Part shown: in pieces, positions 11,217 to 21,783 of the stretch | How the letters are laid out: each line of letters opens with the position of its first letter | How positions within the stretch are numbered: the first letter of the stretch is position 1 | Source of the DNA: Paramarasmius palmivorus | Lineage: Eukaryota; Basidiomycota; Agaricomycetes; Agaricales; Marasmiaceae | Direction: 5' to 3' | DNA length: 64,000 nt | NCBI GenBank assembly: GCA_037176845.1 | Contig: JAYKXP010000021.1 | Coordinates: 496,001 to 560,000, forward strand | Program-made: the position numbers and the translations under genes | Notes under the pieces: generated by a model | What the model was told of the DNA's origin: nothing | Database searches by the model: none | The model's input: only the letters and a program-made list of their open reading frames with translations

Positions 11217-14203
11217 ATGGTGGACGTATTTCAGCTTTTCGAGCTACCCAAGTTCTCCGAGGGATTCTCCGAAGTGGGCTCGACTATAGTCAGTTCAAAT
11301 AATGATGGGTTGGCATCCCCTATTCGCAAAGTAGCTCGTCTGGACACCGACAGTGATTCTGCCTCTGCTTCTAGGATTTCATCCCGTACAAGTAATGCTG
11401 GGCCTGGGGGACTCGTACAGATAAAGGTTCTGGGGAATATTCGTGCGTATGTCGTCCGTAGTTCTATCTGCCGTCAACTCAGAGTCGTCTTTTGCCAGCC
11501 AAAAGGACCGACGGCCCACCAAAGAACATCGAACATTTCAACGTCTTTCTCAGGACTATCCTGACAAGAGATAGCTATCACAGCCTCAATGACACTTTTG
11601 AAGGACTTTACAATCGATGCCGCCTCGCCGTGTGTGTACAAGATGCTGGAAGGGAGCTCTATAATTGCCTGGAAAGGGCCCTTGATCAGTGCATTTCTGG
11701 TGGTCCGGGACAAATCGGCCTCGTCAAAGAGCTTAGGGATTCAGACAAGTCGGCAGTGGAATGGATCGAGCTTCTTGTCGAAATCTGTGATTGGTTCCAT
11801 GATCAAGTGGTAAGCCGCCCTCCACGTCTTATCCACCTGGTAGCGCTCTGATACATCGACCACCAGAACACCATAGGCTCTGTGTTGACATATCTCAATC
11901 AAGTCTATATACCTTCCGAGAAGGGATTGCGGAACATACAGTAAGCGTTTCCGTTACTGCAGGCTCAGAAGGTCAACGAGACAACACCGACAGGACCCTG
12001 GCGTTCTCCAAACTCAACGAAAAACTTTTGGAAGATACCTACTTCGCTCTTCGGATCAAACACAGTATCAACGCGTGGGCTACCAGTGAACGCGAATCAG
12101 GGTGAGTCCATTTATGTGCTCCTCGGAACGACAGTGCTCATTCCACCGGCAGTCAACCACACCCGAAACGTACCAAGGTCTCCGAGCTACTCAACCATCT
12201 GAACACGCACGGACTATACACGATGTTTGAGCAACACTACGACGAAGACACACAGGCTTACTACTCAGCCGAGTCCAGTGCGAAAGCGAAAGAACTAGCG
12301 GATGATCCATGTGCTTTCCTGCAGCATGTTCATTCTCGTATCGATGGCGAGGTTCAGCGTACGAAGGACATCATGCTACCTGGCAGCTGGGCACGTATCC
12401 AGAATACTGTCGAGCATGCGTTGATGGATAAGAGAACAGGGTGGCTTGCTAGAAAAGGTAGGTAATCGATGGTCTTCATTCCTGGGAATAATTCGCTGAA
12501 TGTCGTACCAGCACTAGGCCCTTACCTGGCAGCGAGAGACTTTGGATTACTTTCTAAGATGTACCAGCTTTTTACCCGCGTCGGTGGTATCAAGGCTTTA
12601 TGTGCCGCTTTCAAAGCTCATTTCGAGGTGCATTGCTTTTCTCAGTTGCTCACACACCAATGACTAACATTCGCCTATCCAGGACACTGTCAAAGCAATC
12701 GTAACTGGTCCCGAAGCCGAAATGGTCGAACATCTTCTCGAAAGCAAGAACCTCGCTGAAACCGTCATGAAAACCTCTTTCCTCACAGAGAACCTGTCTC
12801 AAGCCTCTACAGCTGCTAGTACCAGCACTCCCGTACCAAAGCGCCCTGATCCCGATTTCATCCATGCGCTGAACGATGCGTTTGCGAGTGGGTTCAAAGC
12901 GCGGCGAAAGAAGCCTGCTGAAGCCATCGCTAAGCATTTGGATAAGCTGTTGAGGAAGGGTCAGGGATCTACAAGCGATGCGGAGTACGAGGCGCTGCTT
13001 GATTCGGTGCTGTCGCTATACAGGTACTCTGACGATAAGGACGTTTTTAGGACGTTCTACCATCGTCAGTTGGCGAAGAGGTTACTCTTGGGACGTAGTG
13101 CGTCGGATGCGATAGAGAAGAACATGCTGAAGAAGCTGAGAGACAGTAAGCCCTACATTTTCCGCTCGTTGAGTTTACTAATATGATATTCACAGACTAC
13201 GATGCCGAATTCGACCAGGCGCAGAACATGTTCACGGACCTCGAGTTGGCGAAGGAGATGATGGAAGATTATCACTCGAAGCTTCCACCAGATGATCCTA
13301 GTCGAAGGCTTTGGGTCACTGTACTTCAAACCAGCGCATGGCCGTTCTCTACAAATCGCAAGATCACAATGAAACTGCTCCCTGAGGTAACTCATTACTC
13401 ATTCAATAGTTCATTTGCTGATCACCCGTCATGCAATGTGTAGTTGCAAGCTCAGTTGAATGCGTACGATCAGAACTATTACCAAGTCCGCCATCCCAAG
13501 CGAAAGCTGACGTGGGATCATGCACTCGGTACGATGACGCTCAAGGCTAGGTTCAAGGAAGGAGTGAAGGAGCTTTCTGTCAGTTTGTATCAGGGGGTTG
13601 TGCTGCTGCTATTCAACGACACGCCGGAGATAACGTATTCGGATATCAAGGAGGCGATTCAGCTTGGTATGTTATCCTGGGCTCTGACCTTGATATATGT
13701 GGCTGATCATTATGGTTACAGAGGACGACGACCTTCGTAGAACTCTCCAAAGCTTGGCATGCGGAAAGAAGAGGGTGTTGACGAAGCAGCCTGCAGGCCC
13801 GGACGTCAACGACAAGGACACCTTTCGGTTCAATCCTGGTTTCAAGGACGCCAAAACCAAAGTTCATATCAACTCTATCCAAGCTAAAGTTACTGTGCGT
13901 GTTTTCTGCATCATGTTTTTGATACGGCACCTGACTTTCCGGTTGCAGGAGGAGGAATCTGAACGAACGAACCTCAATATCGAGGATGAGCGAAAGCATA
14001 CCATTGATGCGGCCGTTGTGAGGATCATGAAGGCGAAGAAGAACATGCAGTTCGAAGCGCTGATTACGGAGACGGTGGATGCTCTAAAAAAGCACTTCAA
14101 GCCGGATGTGGCGATGATTAAGAAGCGTATTGACGTTCTGGTGGAGGAGGAATACATGGAAAGAGACCCGGAGAATAGGAATCAATTCAAGTATGTAGCG
14201 TGA
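11217..14203 (+). CDS. cul4: cullin-4-like E3 ubiquitin ligase scaffold
   Basis: Scaffold of a cullin-RING ubiquitin ligase: the N-terminal helices should bind a DDB1-type adaptor and the C-terminal cullin homology domain the RING protein. Eleven exons keep frame throughout: 11217-11442, 11499-11809, 11867-11940, 11994-12101, 12153-12457, 12512-12627, 12683-13145, 13196-13386, 13444-13666, 13722-13894 and 13949-14203, giving 814 aa, normal for the family. The motif DLRRTLQSLACGKKRVL and the end EYMERDPENRNQFKYVA match cullin-4 better than cullin-1 or -3. VVRIMKAKK near the C-terminus holds the expected neddylation lysine. The N-terminus up to residue 75 is Ser/Asp rich and poorly conserved. 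Intron 3 to 4 has alternative AGs, and I chose the one that keeps frame. It is the only clear housekeeping gene inside the zinc-finger region. Confidence 0.93.
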
Positions 14204-14889
14204 ATTGGTTTCTTCAATGTGTACAGGAAGCTTTGTATCAACATTTTTTCGTGCAATGGAGTATCAATCCTACTAGCGTGCTCTTGGAGTTCGTAAAGAC
14301 GCGGATAAATGCGCAGACAATAAGATATATCAAGTAGACAAAGAACCGGATGGTTTGCATAGCAGCTTCTAGTCTCCGTGACCCCCTTTGCGATCGTAAC
14401 TCCAGTAGTCAAATCCTTAATATGAATGTCTGATTTCCTGCACGTTTGGTGTATACCGCGCTTAGGTGGGATAGCGAATGACCTCCTGACATCCGAGTCT
14501 GTCAGTTCTGGGGAATCGGGATGACAAGATGCAGGAAAAAAACGATGCTTAAGGACCTTGAGGGTTGCGTGACTCGGGAATACCAACGGTCATCGAACCT
14601 GGGTATTATATAATCAGTAAGCAAAGCTTAGGGCATGAGTACAATACACGGACCTTCAGAACATAACTCAAGTGAGCCATTGAAATTTGAGAATGGGCTC
14701 TGTAGCATTCAAATGTGTTGTACGAAGATGCGGAACGCAAGTTCTTCCTCGAGGAGGATATCAGCGAAGAAATTACTCCCCGACCTTGAAAGAACATACC
14801 GCTAACTCGAGTATACGACGACGAACTCGATGCAAACTCGGTGAGATGGGCAATCTGATACATCGCAAAGGATGAAGACAGTCGGCCTG
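14204..14889. other. intergenic, nothing recognised
   Basis: ORFs on the minus strand (14182-14586, 14606-14938) have no recognisable domain and overlap the end of the cullin gene or the zinc-finger relic, so I leave them out. Confidence 0.45.
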
Positions 14890-15350
14890 CAGAGTGTGGC
14901 AAATGAGCTTGGATAGTAGCTATAAAACGAACACTCATACCTGTGAAAGTGTGCCAGTCCTAACGAACAGCGGCTATGCCCACAGTACCACGGCTTTCGC
15001 GAACCTCAGTGAGCTCAATATCGAGTTCCGTCATGCACAGAAGCCTGTCATGGCAACTGAGCGCGTCGTTGCTGCCGGTCAGAAGCCTGTCGGAAGCACC
15101 GACGTTCAGGGTATCAACTTGCTGCGTTCATAGCAACGCTTTTGTCGACTCGTCTGGCTGGTGGTCGCTAACAAGGGGAAATTAAATCATATCAAGTCTC
15201 CTGGAAGAGAAACCATTACCAATATTCATTTTGTCCAATGAAGGCGGTCATCGAGCTGGGCACCAAACGCCATACCGAGTCGGGCAAGTCGACCCTTTCC
15301 CAAACGCGAACCGTCGATGTTATACCCCCCTGCTCAAGCTTCGGTCATAA
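14890..15350 (+). pseudogene. decayed zinc-finger family copy
   Basis: The family pre-finger motif is readable as KPVMATERVVAAGQK at about 15040-15084. An intron relic matches that of the copy at 36833-37635 (AACGCTTTTGTCGAC). Finger 2 is readable as HYQYSFCPMKAV followed by TKRHTESGK. The first Cys of finger 2 is Tyr and the last ligand is Gly; finger 1 is largely deleted. Clearly non-functional. Confidence 0.65.
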
Positions 15351-15559
15351 TCCCGTACGATGAACAGTAGGGTGAATTCCTTACCTCGCAAACCCGTGCA
15401 ACATGCCTTCGAAAGTATGTCTATGCGAACTTGGCCACGTGCAGGTTGTCACCGCTTCGTGAGCTTGGAGTAGGTACCTGTAGAAAGGAAGGCTAATGAG
15501 GGCGCATGATCATCGAAGAAAGAGCTCCCGTACAGCGAGGTTCAGGTTCAATGCTTCCA

Positions 15560-16910
15560 AAGATAGTGAATTCATGCTGTGGTTGAGGCGTGCCCTAACC
15601 CAAAACCGTCAGTCTGACGGACATGAGTGCATGAGCAACGAATGAACATACCTCGTGTTCGTATATCGCTCCGAGTTTGGATGAAGACTGATCGTGTTCA
15701 ATGCCTTTCGCGTGAACATAGCCGGTGCCTCTCCCGATAGTATTATGTACTTCTCCAGCACCACTAGACGAGGTGGTGTATGGACGGTGCAGTGATGAGG
15801 TATGAGCGACAGCTCGCAGCTTGCTGAAGGAGCTATTGGTCAACACAATCTATCAGCTCCAGGAAGAACTAAATCAAAGAGAGTTGGACGTACCGAATGC
15901 CTACATGCTCGAAAACTCGAGCGCCGAGTCGGTACAATGAACGTTTGACGAGATAGAGTCCTTCTTGTAGAGTCACCTCTGCGTTGTAGCACGCAGAAAG
16001 TTTTCAAGAAAGTCTCCTTCAAAAAGAACTTTATGAGCTCGAGGAAGAAACATGGTGAACAGAGATCGAACCATGGACATTGGGTTCCCTCTACGAACTA
16101 TTCACCGGCGCAAGTCGAGCGATATGCGCCATAGAAGCGGCTTCAATCTGACTAGACGTGTTGGGTACATTCCCCCAGTACATAATACATTGTCTGTGAA
16201 CGAGCCTGTTATCAGATGTCCTGGAGAATGAGAATAACGGGGACTTACACTGCAACTGCGACGATACCCTCTGCGATCGGAGAACTGTGCCATGAAAGCA
16301 GCTCGCAGTCTGACAAGTCTTGGGTCCACGGCAAGAATAGCCCCATCGTGATTCGGTCGCTTGTGATAGAATGTACGAGATGGAAGTCGCCATTGTAGGA
16401 CATTGGTGGACAGGTCATCCACAAAGGGACCCAAAACTTCTACCTTAGAGCTCCGGGTTTTGGATCCTGTATGTACAACTCGTCATCGGGAGTGTTCACT
16501 TCAGCCCGGCGATTGTGTCAGTTCCTGGATGAACGGAAGAAAGCTAAGCAGACGAACCAGAAGCCTAGCTATCCATTCTCCAAGTAAACCTCGTTGGAAA
16601 AGGCCCCAAATGCGGAGGTAGACGATGGGAGCGCCAACGTTATCGATGCAGAAATTCCAGTGGTGTAAGACTGGGAATTCAGGACGAGGCAGCAATTCTT
16701 GCAAGGGTAGATTCTTCGAGACTTTTTTTGGAGCTGTGATATCCGTCCCCAGAGAGCGTGCCGCGTAGAAGATGTTGCTAAAACTTTTGGCTGTAAGGTC
16801 GAGGGGATGTTTCCTCCTCCTTCAAGCTTCCTCGTCACCTTTTCGACCTCACAAACTCTACTTCCTTCCCTTCTCCCTTGCTTCTCCCCATGAAATCTAA
16901 ACACACAGAC
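15560..16910 (-). pseudogene. decayed unrecognised minus-strand gene, copy A
   Basis: DNA around 16460-16640 matches 34620-34790 and 38640-38790 at roughly 80 percent, for example CAGTTCCTGGATGAACGG at 16519. On the minus strand the longest open piece is 16569-16904, with a homologous piece in copy B. Frames are broken between pieces. It lies convergent to the zinc-finger relic at 14890-15350, the same arrangement as the other copies. I do not recognise the family. Confidence 0.4.
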
Positions 16911-17329
16911 TGGGCAGCAACTAGCTCCACACTCCTCAATCCGATGAAGGAAATGTGAGGAAACGTTTCCGTTTAATGAGTAGCTGGGGTTGAGATGATG
17001 AATAGGGTAGCGCGTCTTCGTCTTCTCAGCGTCGTGATGATTTTTGCGTTTTGCATGGTAATATCCTTCCTTCCTTGAGTTAATTCCCAGACTCGGATAA
17101 CCAAGCCGAAGTCGAAGGAAGAGAACGACTGAGTGAAAGAGTTTGACAGAGGCGTGAGTAGAAGAAAGACAGCTTGCCCAAATTCATCCAGCCGGCTGCC
17201 GGCCGCGGCAATAGTAACGTGACACCGATTACCCTAACCCCGAACACCCCCCTTCAAGTTCCGAGTCCTCTTTCATAAACCAAATACGACGCCCAGCAAC
17301 CTCGTAGCGTTCCACTACGGCAAGCTCAC
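16911..17329. other. intergenic, nothing recognised
   Basis: No ORF or repeat supported. It leads into a decayed gene that has a second copy near 29.1-29.6 kb. Confidence 0.4.
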
Positions 17330-18000
17330 CCATCCATCCATCGATCCTCCACGTATTGGTCGTTCCGCCGGATGCGGACGAACAGTTGAGAAAAGCGGTT
17401 GCTGAGGCAAGGGCTAGTGATGGGGGTTAAATAGTGAGTGTTCTTTTCGTGTTTTTCTCGATTTTGGGGAGTATTTTTGGGGGGTTTGTGCGATATGGGT
17501 GCCTGGATTTGGGTTTTGAGCGGTATAGGCATTTGGATATACCAGGCACTTCCTTCTCGTGTTTAGTGTTTGGTTTCTTTCCCTTCTTTTCCATTTCTTC
17601 CTCCACCGCTTCTCTTTCCCGAACGACAAACCCCGAGCCCCTAGACACCATCGAACTAGCACCAACCGCATATGCAGCTATCGCAACTCGAACTACTGTC
17701 TTCGAGGTTCCTTGAACTTCCAATTCAACCTTCGGAGCAAATAACCTCAACGCAAACGCAAGCACAAGCGATGGAGACGCCGGTTGTTACGATCTCCATC
17801 AATGGGGAGAATGGCGGAAGCACAAGCAACAGGTTTCTGGAGCGCGTACGGTTTCTGGGGGTGTGCTGGGTGCTTGGGGTCGTGGTTTGGGTTTGAGGGC
17901 TTCTGGGGTTCTGGGTTCTGGGTTCTGGGTTGGGGAAGTACAGAGTACTCCACATGGAAGGGAACATTTCCTATTAGAAGGGACACTTTACACACGCTTA
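17330..18000 (+). pseudogene. decayed unrecognised gene, copy 1 of 2
   Basis: Matches 29100-29640. Shared points are GATGCGGACGAACAGT with an exon-like stretch ending in GTGAGTGTTCTTTT, the frame DTIELAPTAYAAIATRT, and then METPVVTISI-NG followed by a hydrophobic end FLGVCWVLGVVVWV. The end could be a membrane or GPI-type tail. The pieces do not join into one frame. Short TCTGGGT repeats follow at about 17900-17935. Confidence 0.4.
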
Positions 18001-19696
18001 TACAACCTTCAGTACCAGGGCGAACATCTACAGCAACTCATTTCGGGGATCGGTATCCTTGTATACAGCCTACAGATCCTCCGCAGCTTATAGAGTCCGA
18101 GGCGTGTTCACAGTTTTGGTCGGTCAAGATGTGATTGCAATGAATTCGGAAGATGGAGTAGTTGATGTTTACTATCAAAGCTGTGAATGCAGTTTCTTCT
18201 CATTACACAACATTTTTACAGTTGCGTTCGATAAGATACCACCAAGCAAACGCGCTCGAAGGCAAGAGGGGAATAAGTAGGTCAAGGTAGAATTCAATCA
18301 CCCCAGATCCTTCTCAATGATTTGTCCGTTAGCTATAGAATCCGAGGCATGGTTTTCCGTTCGCGTTCAGAGTTTAACCGTTTGGCCGTCATTTAGAAGT
18401 AAAGATGTGATTGAGGCGGTTAATTTTGTCCAAGCTGATACAAGGGACTCGGTTTCTTCTCATCTGTGGCAACTTTTTTCTTCCGTTCGTCCTTCTCCCT
18501 TCCCCGCCGTTTTGCCGAACATACGACCTCCATCGAGCGCAGCACCTTGTACACAGGCCAGCACATGTCCTCAATGATTTGTTCATTTGCTATAGCAATT
18601 AGAATTCGAGGCACTTTTGCATCCAGTTATTTTAGCTAGTAAACATGTGTTGGATCTCGCTCCACAGGGCTGGAAGAACCATGTGTATCAAAGCTGTGAA
18701 TACCAGGGGCGTAGAGTTTCCGGGGGTACTCTACAGCACATGTTCTTGTGATGGTCGCGTCAGGTGTTCTGCCTATTCGAGTTTAAGTCTAACTCTTGAC
18801 TCGAATAACGCTCGGTCAATTGAAGTGTATCTGCTTCTGCCGCAGGAAGCCACGCGATGAATGTCGACATCCCTGTTGGGCGGTGTTCAACGTTCAGCTA
18901 TCAGCAATGAACAACGAATAATTTCTGATTGCAGGTACCGCGTATCTTGTTACGGCGCTTGCAATAACTGTAAGTAGGAGTTATCAACGTTTGCTCCATT
19001 GCGCCTTTGTTTCCCGCCCCACCAGTCGGGATCCCTTATGCACCCTAGGCCGCCGTCCTTCACATGCTTCACATTCAACAATCATTGCGACGAAGTTGTC
19101 ACGTCGGTGATATCGACTGACTCTTCGGCGCTTATGGGCGCTAACTCGGAGCGAACACTTTAATTTCGGGCTCATTCGCGTTTTTTTGCCAATTATTCGC
19201 TGTGTATATTAGTCTGAACGGTGTCAAAGGCAATTGATGTTGAAGCACTTAATACTTAGTCATTTAGAGCTCACCTTTTTGTTGCCTTTTACAGAAAATC
19301 ACAAGCTCCGTAGTCATCAGCCACATCAATGATGCAGTGGCGTTTTGCAAAAGCTTTTCAAAATGCTCCCAAAAAGCCGCAGCGGCGTTTTTACTGAACA
19401 GTTTCTGATTCCGAGGCATCCAACCACCTCGCCAATTGAAGTTCAAGTAGACCAAGGAGTTCCTTATCACCGGGACAACAAGATTCCGACGGAGCCGTAC
19501 AACCTTGTGTAATACACAGAGGTCCATTAGCACCACCTATCACTTTTGTAGCTGTACATTTCTTACAGCAAACAATTTCCAGCTTGCTTTTAAACGGCCT
19601 TTAGTCCGAGCTGAACCTCATGCTTCATCACTTTCTGGATCCCAATCCTCATAGTGCATCACGCGACCTCCGACAACGTCCATCTTGAACTTGTAG
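18001..19696. other. no gene supported
   Basis: Several ORFs of 60-90 codons on both strands, the longest 19264-19536 on the minus strand, have no recognisable domain and no splice partner. The right end is the leader of the zinc-finger gene split by the retrotransposon. Confidence 0.4.
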
Positions 19697-19831
19697 ATGC
19701 ATCCGGAATTTGAAGGTCAGTAGATTTATTGTATTCGATTATAAGGATCTTTCTGACGCCCTCACCATAGAGAACTATATGGTGGAGAGCTTGGCCCTCC
19801 ACTTTGACTCTTCCGACAACAACCCAGAGTC
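19697..19831 (+). pseudogene. 5' part of zinc-finger copy 4, cut by a retrotransposon
   Basis: Exons 19697-19715 (MHPEFE) and 19771-19831, separated by a GTCAGT-AG intron placed exactly where the family has its second intron. The frame runs through NNPES into the target duplication GAGTC. It continues in the same frame after the retrotransposon at 26836. Without the element and one copy of the duplication, the exons sum to 519 nt, a multiple of three. So the gene was probably open until the insertion. Confidence 0.7.
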
Positions 19832-20050
19832 TGTTACAACTTTTCTCTTTACTCCGTACGTTCTACTTACTTTCTACGACTTTCCATACATTTCCAAAAC
19901 CCATGATCTGTTTCTTCGAACGTTCTATATCTTTCTGAAACCTTCCTCCACCGTATTATTCCGTTCTTGTGACATACTTTACAAGATCCGGTTCATCAAT
20001 AGCCAAGGACAGTCGGTATACTTTTAGTACGACACAGCCTCGGACTCATG

Positions 20051-20058
20051 TATAAATA
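20051..20058 (+). promoter_or_regulatory. TATA box of the retrotransposon
   Basis: TATAAATA, 32 bp upstream of the sequence that pairs with the primer-binding site. This is the normal spacing to a transcription start. The same box lies in the 3' LTR. Confidence 0.7.
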
Positions 20059-20082
20059 CTGTACGATAGTTAGGCAAGCTCC

Positions 20083-20094
20083 TCAGCTTGACCT
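20083..20094 (+). other. predicted transcript 5' end that pairs with the primer-binding site
   Basis: TCAGCTTGACCT is the exact reverse complement of AGGTCAAGCTGA at 20237-20248. In Tf1-type elements the first bases of the RNA fold onto the primer-binding site and serve as the primer. The position about 31 bp after the TATA box fits. Confidence 0.7.
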
Positions 20095-20236
20095 CTTGTA
20101 TAACTCGTCTCTTATACATTGTGTTTAGCCTCTCGAACTCTGACCGCCCTCGATCTCTTGTCACAAACGTCGCGTGATAAGACTCAAATCTGAACGAACT
20201 TGTTTGACGTAACGTTGTGGCAACAGCCGTAACACT

Positions 20237-20248
20237 AGGTCAAGCTGA
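20237..20248 (+). other. primer-binding site (self-primed)
   Basis: AGGTCAAGCTGA begins two bases after the 5' LTR. It does not look like the 3' end of a tRNA complement (no TGG at its start), but is fully complementary to 20083-20094. Confidence 0.7.
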
Positions 20249-20406
20249 ACATCGTCTGACCCGACAAGGTTAGACGCTGAAACCCGAACACCCGAACACC
20301 CGTCACCACGGGTAGATTTGGACTAGGACAGTCCTCGGATCATTCGTCGAACGGTTCTTCCGACGACGAGGATAGCTATCGAACGCCAGAACCCGGGACG
20401 AGCTAT

Positions 20407-21783
20407 TTGCCGACCGGACCAATCCCAGAAGATATCCGAAGATTAATTGCCAAACAATTCGAGCAGTTATCAATTGAAACAGCACTATCCCCGATCACTG
20501 AACAAACCGAGAAACCATCGCCGGTTGTCAGTCCAAGACAAGAAACTCCTAAAGCACAGTCACCTTTACTCGACGACGACTGCAAAAACTGTAGTCACGC
20601 ATTCGAACCCGAAGAAAGAAGAGATTGGAACCTTGACCACAGAGACAACAAGTGGTACTGGTGTGAACCGAACCCGTGCCCAAACCGAAACATCGTAGAT
20701 CCAGAACAACTATTACCGGATTGGCTTAGTCCCATCCACGTCGACCAAATCATGACCGATAAAAAACCAGAAACCAGTCCGGAAACCAAGACAGAAGATT
20801 CTTCACCGAAAGAACTTCGTTTCAACCCTCCTCCACAGTTCACAGGGGACCAATCCGAAACAGAAGGGTTCCTGATAATCTGTAAAGAATATCTGGACCT
20901 CAACAGTAAGATCTATACGTCGGACAAGGCAAAGATCTCTTGGATCTTATCCTTTTGTTCGGGAGGAACAGCAAAGGAATATGGAATTCGAAAAAGGATA
21001 GAATACATGAAATCGGGATATCCCACGCTCGACAAATTTGTCGAAGACTTTACAAACGATTTTTCCCCACTCGATAGCCAAGTAAAGGCGAGGGACGACT
21101 TCCGAGAACTTATGCAGACTGGAAGCGTCATGGAGTTCATCAATAGATTTACCTTGCTAAAAGACAAAGCCGGACTTTCCAACGACGTCGACCTAGCATA
21201 CGAATTCATGTGGAAGTTAAAGGACGGACTCAGAAACAGAATTCTAGACATGGACGACACCCCGGAAAGTCTCGACGGCTGGATGAAGGCCGCCGTCAAG
21301 TATGAACGAAATTACCAAAGAAACAGATCCATTGCTGCACTCGCTAGAGCATACACGGCTGCCAGAAACCATAAGAAACCCGAAGCCCGGAAATGGTCGT
21401 CCTCTAACACGACTATCACTGTCTCTCCGTCCTCTGCATCTACCAGAGATCCAAATGCAATGGACGTCGATCGAGTAGTGGTAGGACGATTATCCGAAGA
21501 AGAACGGAAAGAATACATGAAGAAAGGACAGTGCTTTAAATGCGGACGATCAGGGCACAGAGCCAGAGAGTGTCCGGGAACGACTAGTTCTCCGCAAAGG
21601 AAAGGGTGGAACGCCCCCCGACAAGTAAACACCGCAGAAGTAACCACTGCGGTAGCGGAAGTAGAGGAAGACGACATGACAGCAGACGAAGGAGTACTAG
21701 CTATTAGAGCTATAGTGGAGAAAATGAAAGACGAAACGAGGAAAGACGAACTGTTCAGACAACTCGCCGAACAGGGTTTTTGA
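20407..21783 (+). CDS. gag: retrotransposon Gag
   Basis: Capsid/nucleocapsid polyprotein of the Gypsy element. The capsid-like central part (RFNPPPQFTGD onward) is followed by one CCHC zinc knuckle, CFKCGRSGHRAREC (C-X2-C-X4-H-X4-C), and an acidic C-terminus. The frame is open well upstream of 20407, back to about 20270, yet has no ATG until 20752. I saw no ATG in any frame between the predicted transcript start and 20752. Translation either starts at 20752 (giving 343 aa) or at a non-AUG codon upstream; the boundary given is a TTG. It ends at TGA 21781-21783, directly after a possible slippery site. Confidence 0.85.
   Translation: MPTGPIPEDIRRLIAKQFEQLSIETALSPITEQTEKPSPVVSPRQETPKAQSPLLDDDCKNCSHAFEPEERRDWNLDHRDNKWYWCEPNPCPNRNIVDPEQLLPDWLSPIHVDQIMTDKKPETSPETKTEDSSPKELRFNPPPQFTGDQSETEGFLIICKEYLDLNSKIYTSDKAKISWILSFCSGGTAKEYGIRKRIEYMKSGYPTLDKFVEDFTNDFSPLDSQVKARDDFRELMQTGSVMEFINRFTLLKDKAGLSNDVDLAYEFMWKLKDGLRNRILDMDDTPESLDGWMKAAVKYERNYQRNRSIAALARAYTAARNHKKPEARKWSSSNTTITVSPSSASTRDPNAMDVDRVVVGRLSEEERKEYMKKGQCFKCGRSGHRARECPGTTSSPQRKGWNAPRQVNTAEVTTAVAEVEEDDMTADEGVLAIRAIVEKMKDETRKDELFRQLAEQGF
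21774..21780 (+). promoter_or_regulatory. candidate -1 ribosomal frameshift site between gag and pol
   Basis: GGGTTTT read as G GGT TTT in the gag frame fits the X XXY YYZ pattern and touches the gag stop codon. The pol frame is the -1 frame and is open from exactly this point. Inference only: no downstream pseudoknot was tested. Confidence 0.5.

Larger units (their letters stand above)
19832..20234 (+). repeat. 5' LTR
   Basis: 403 bp, TG...CA ends extended to TGTTAC...GTAACA. Contains the TATAAATA box at 20051 and the likely transcript start near 20083. Confidence 0.95.

Noticed and set aside
17890..17936. GGGTTCT repeats as a telomere-like tract
   Set aside because: The repeats are only a few imperfect copies of TCTGGGT(T) and do not match the usual fungal telomere unit TTAGGG.
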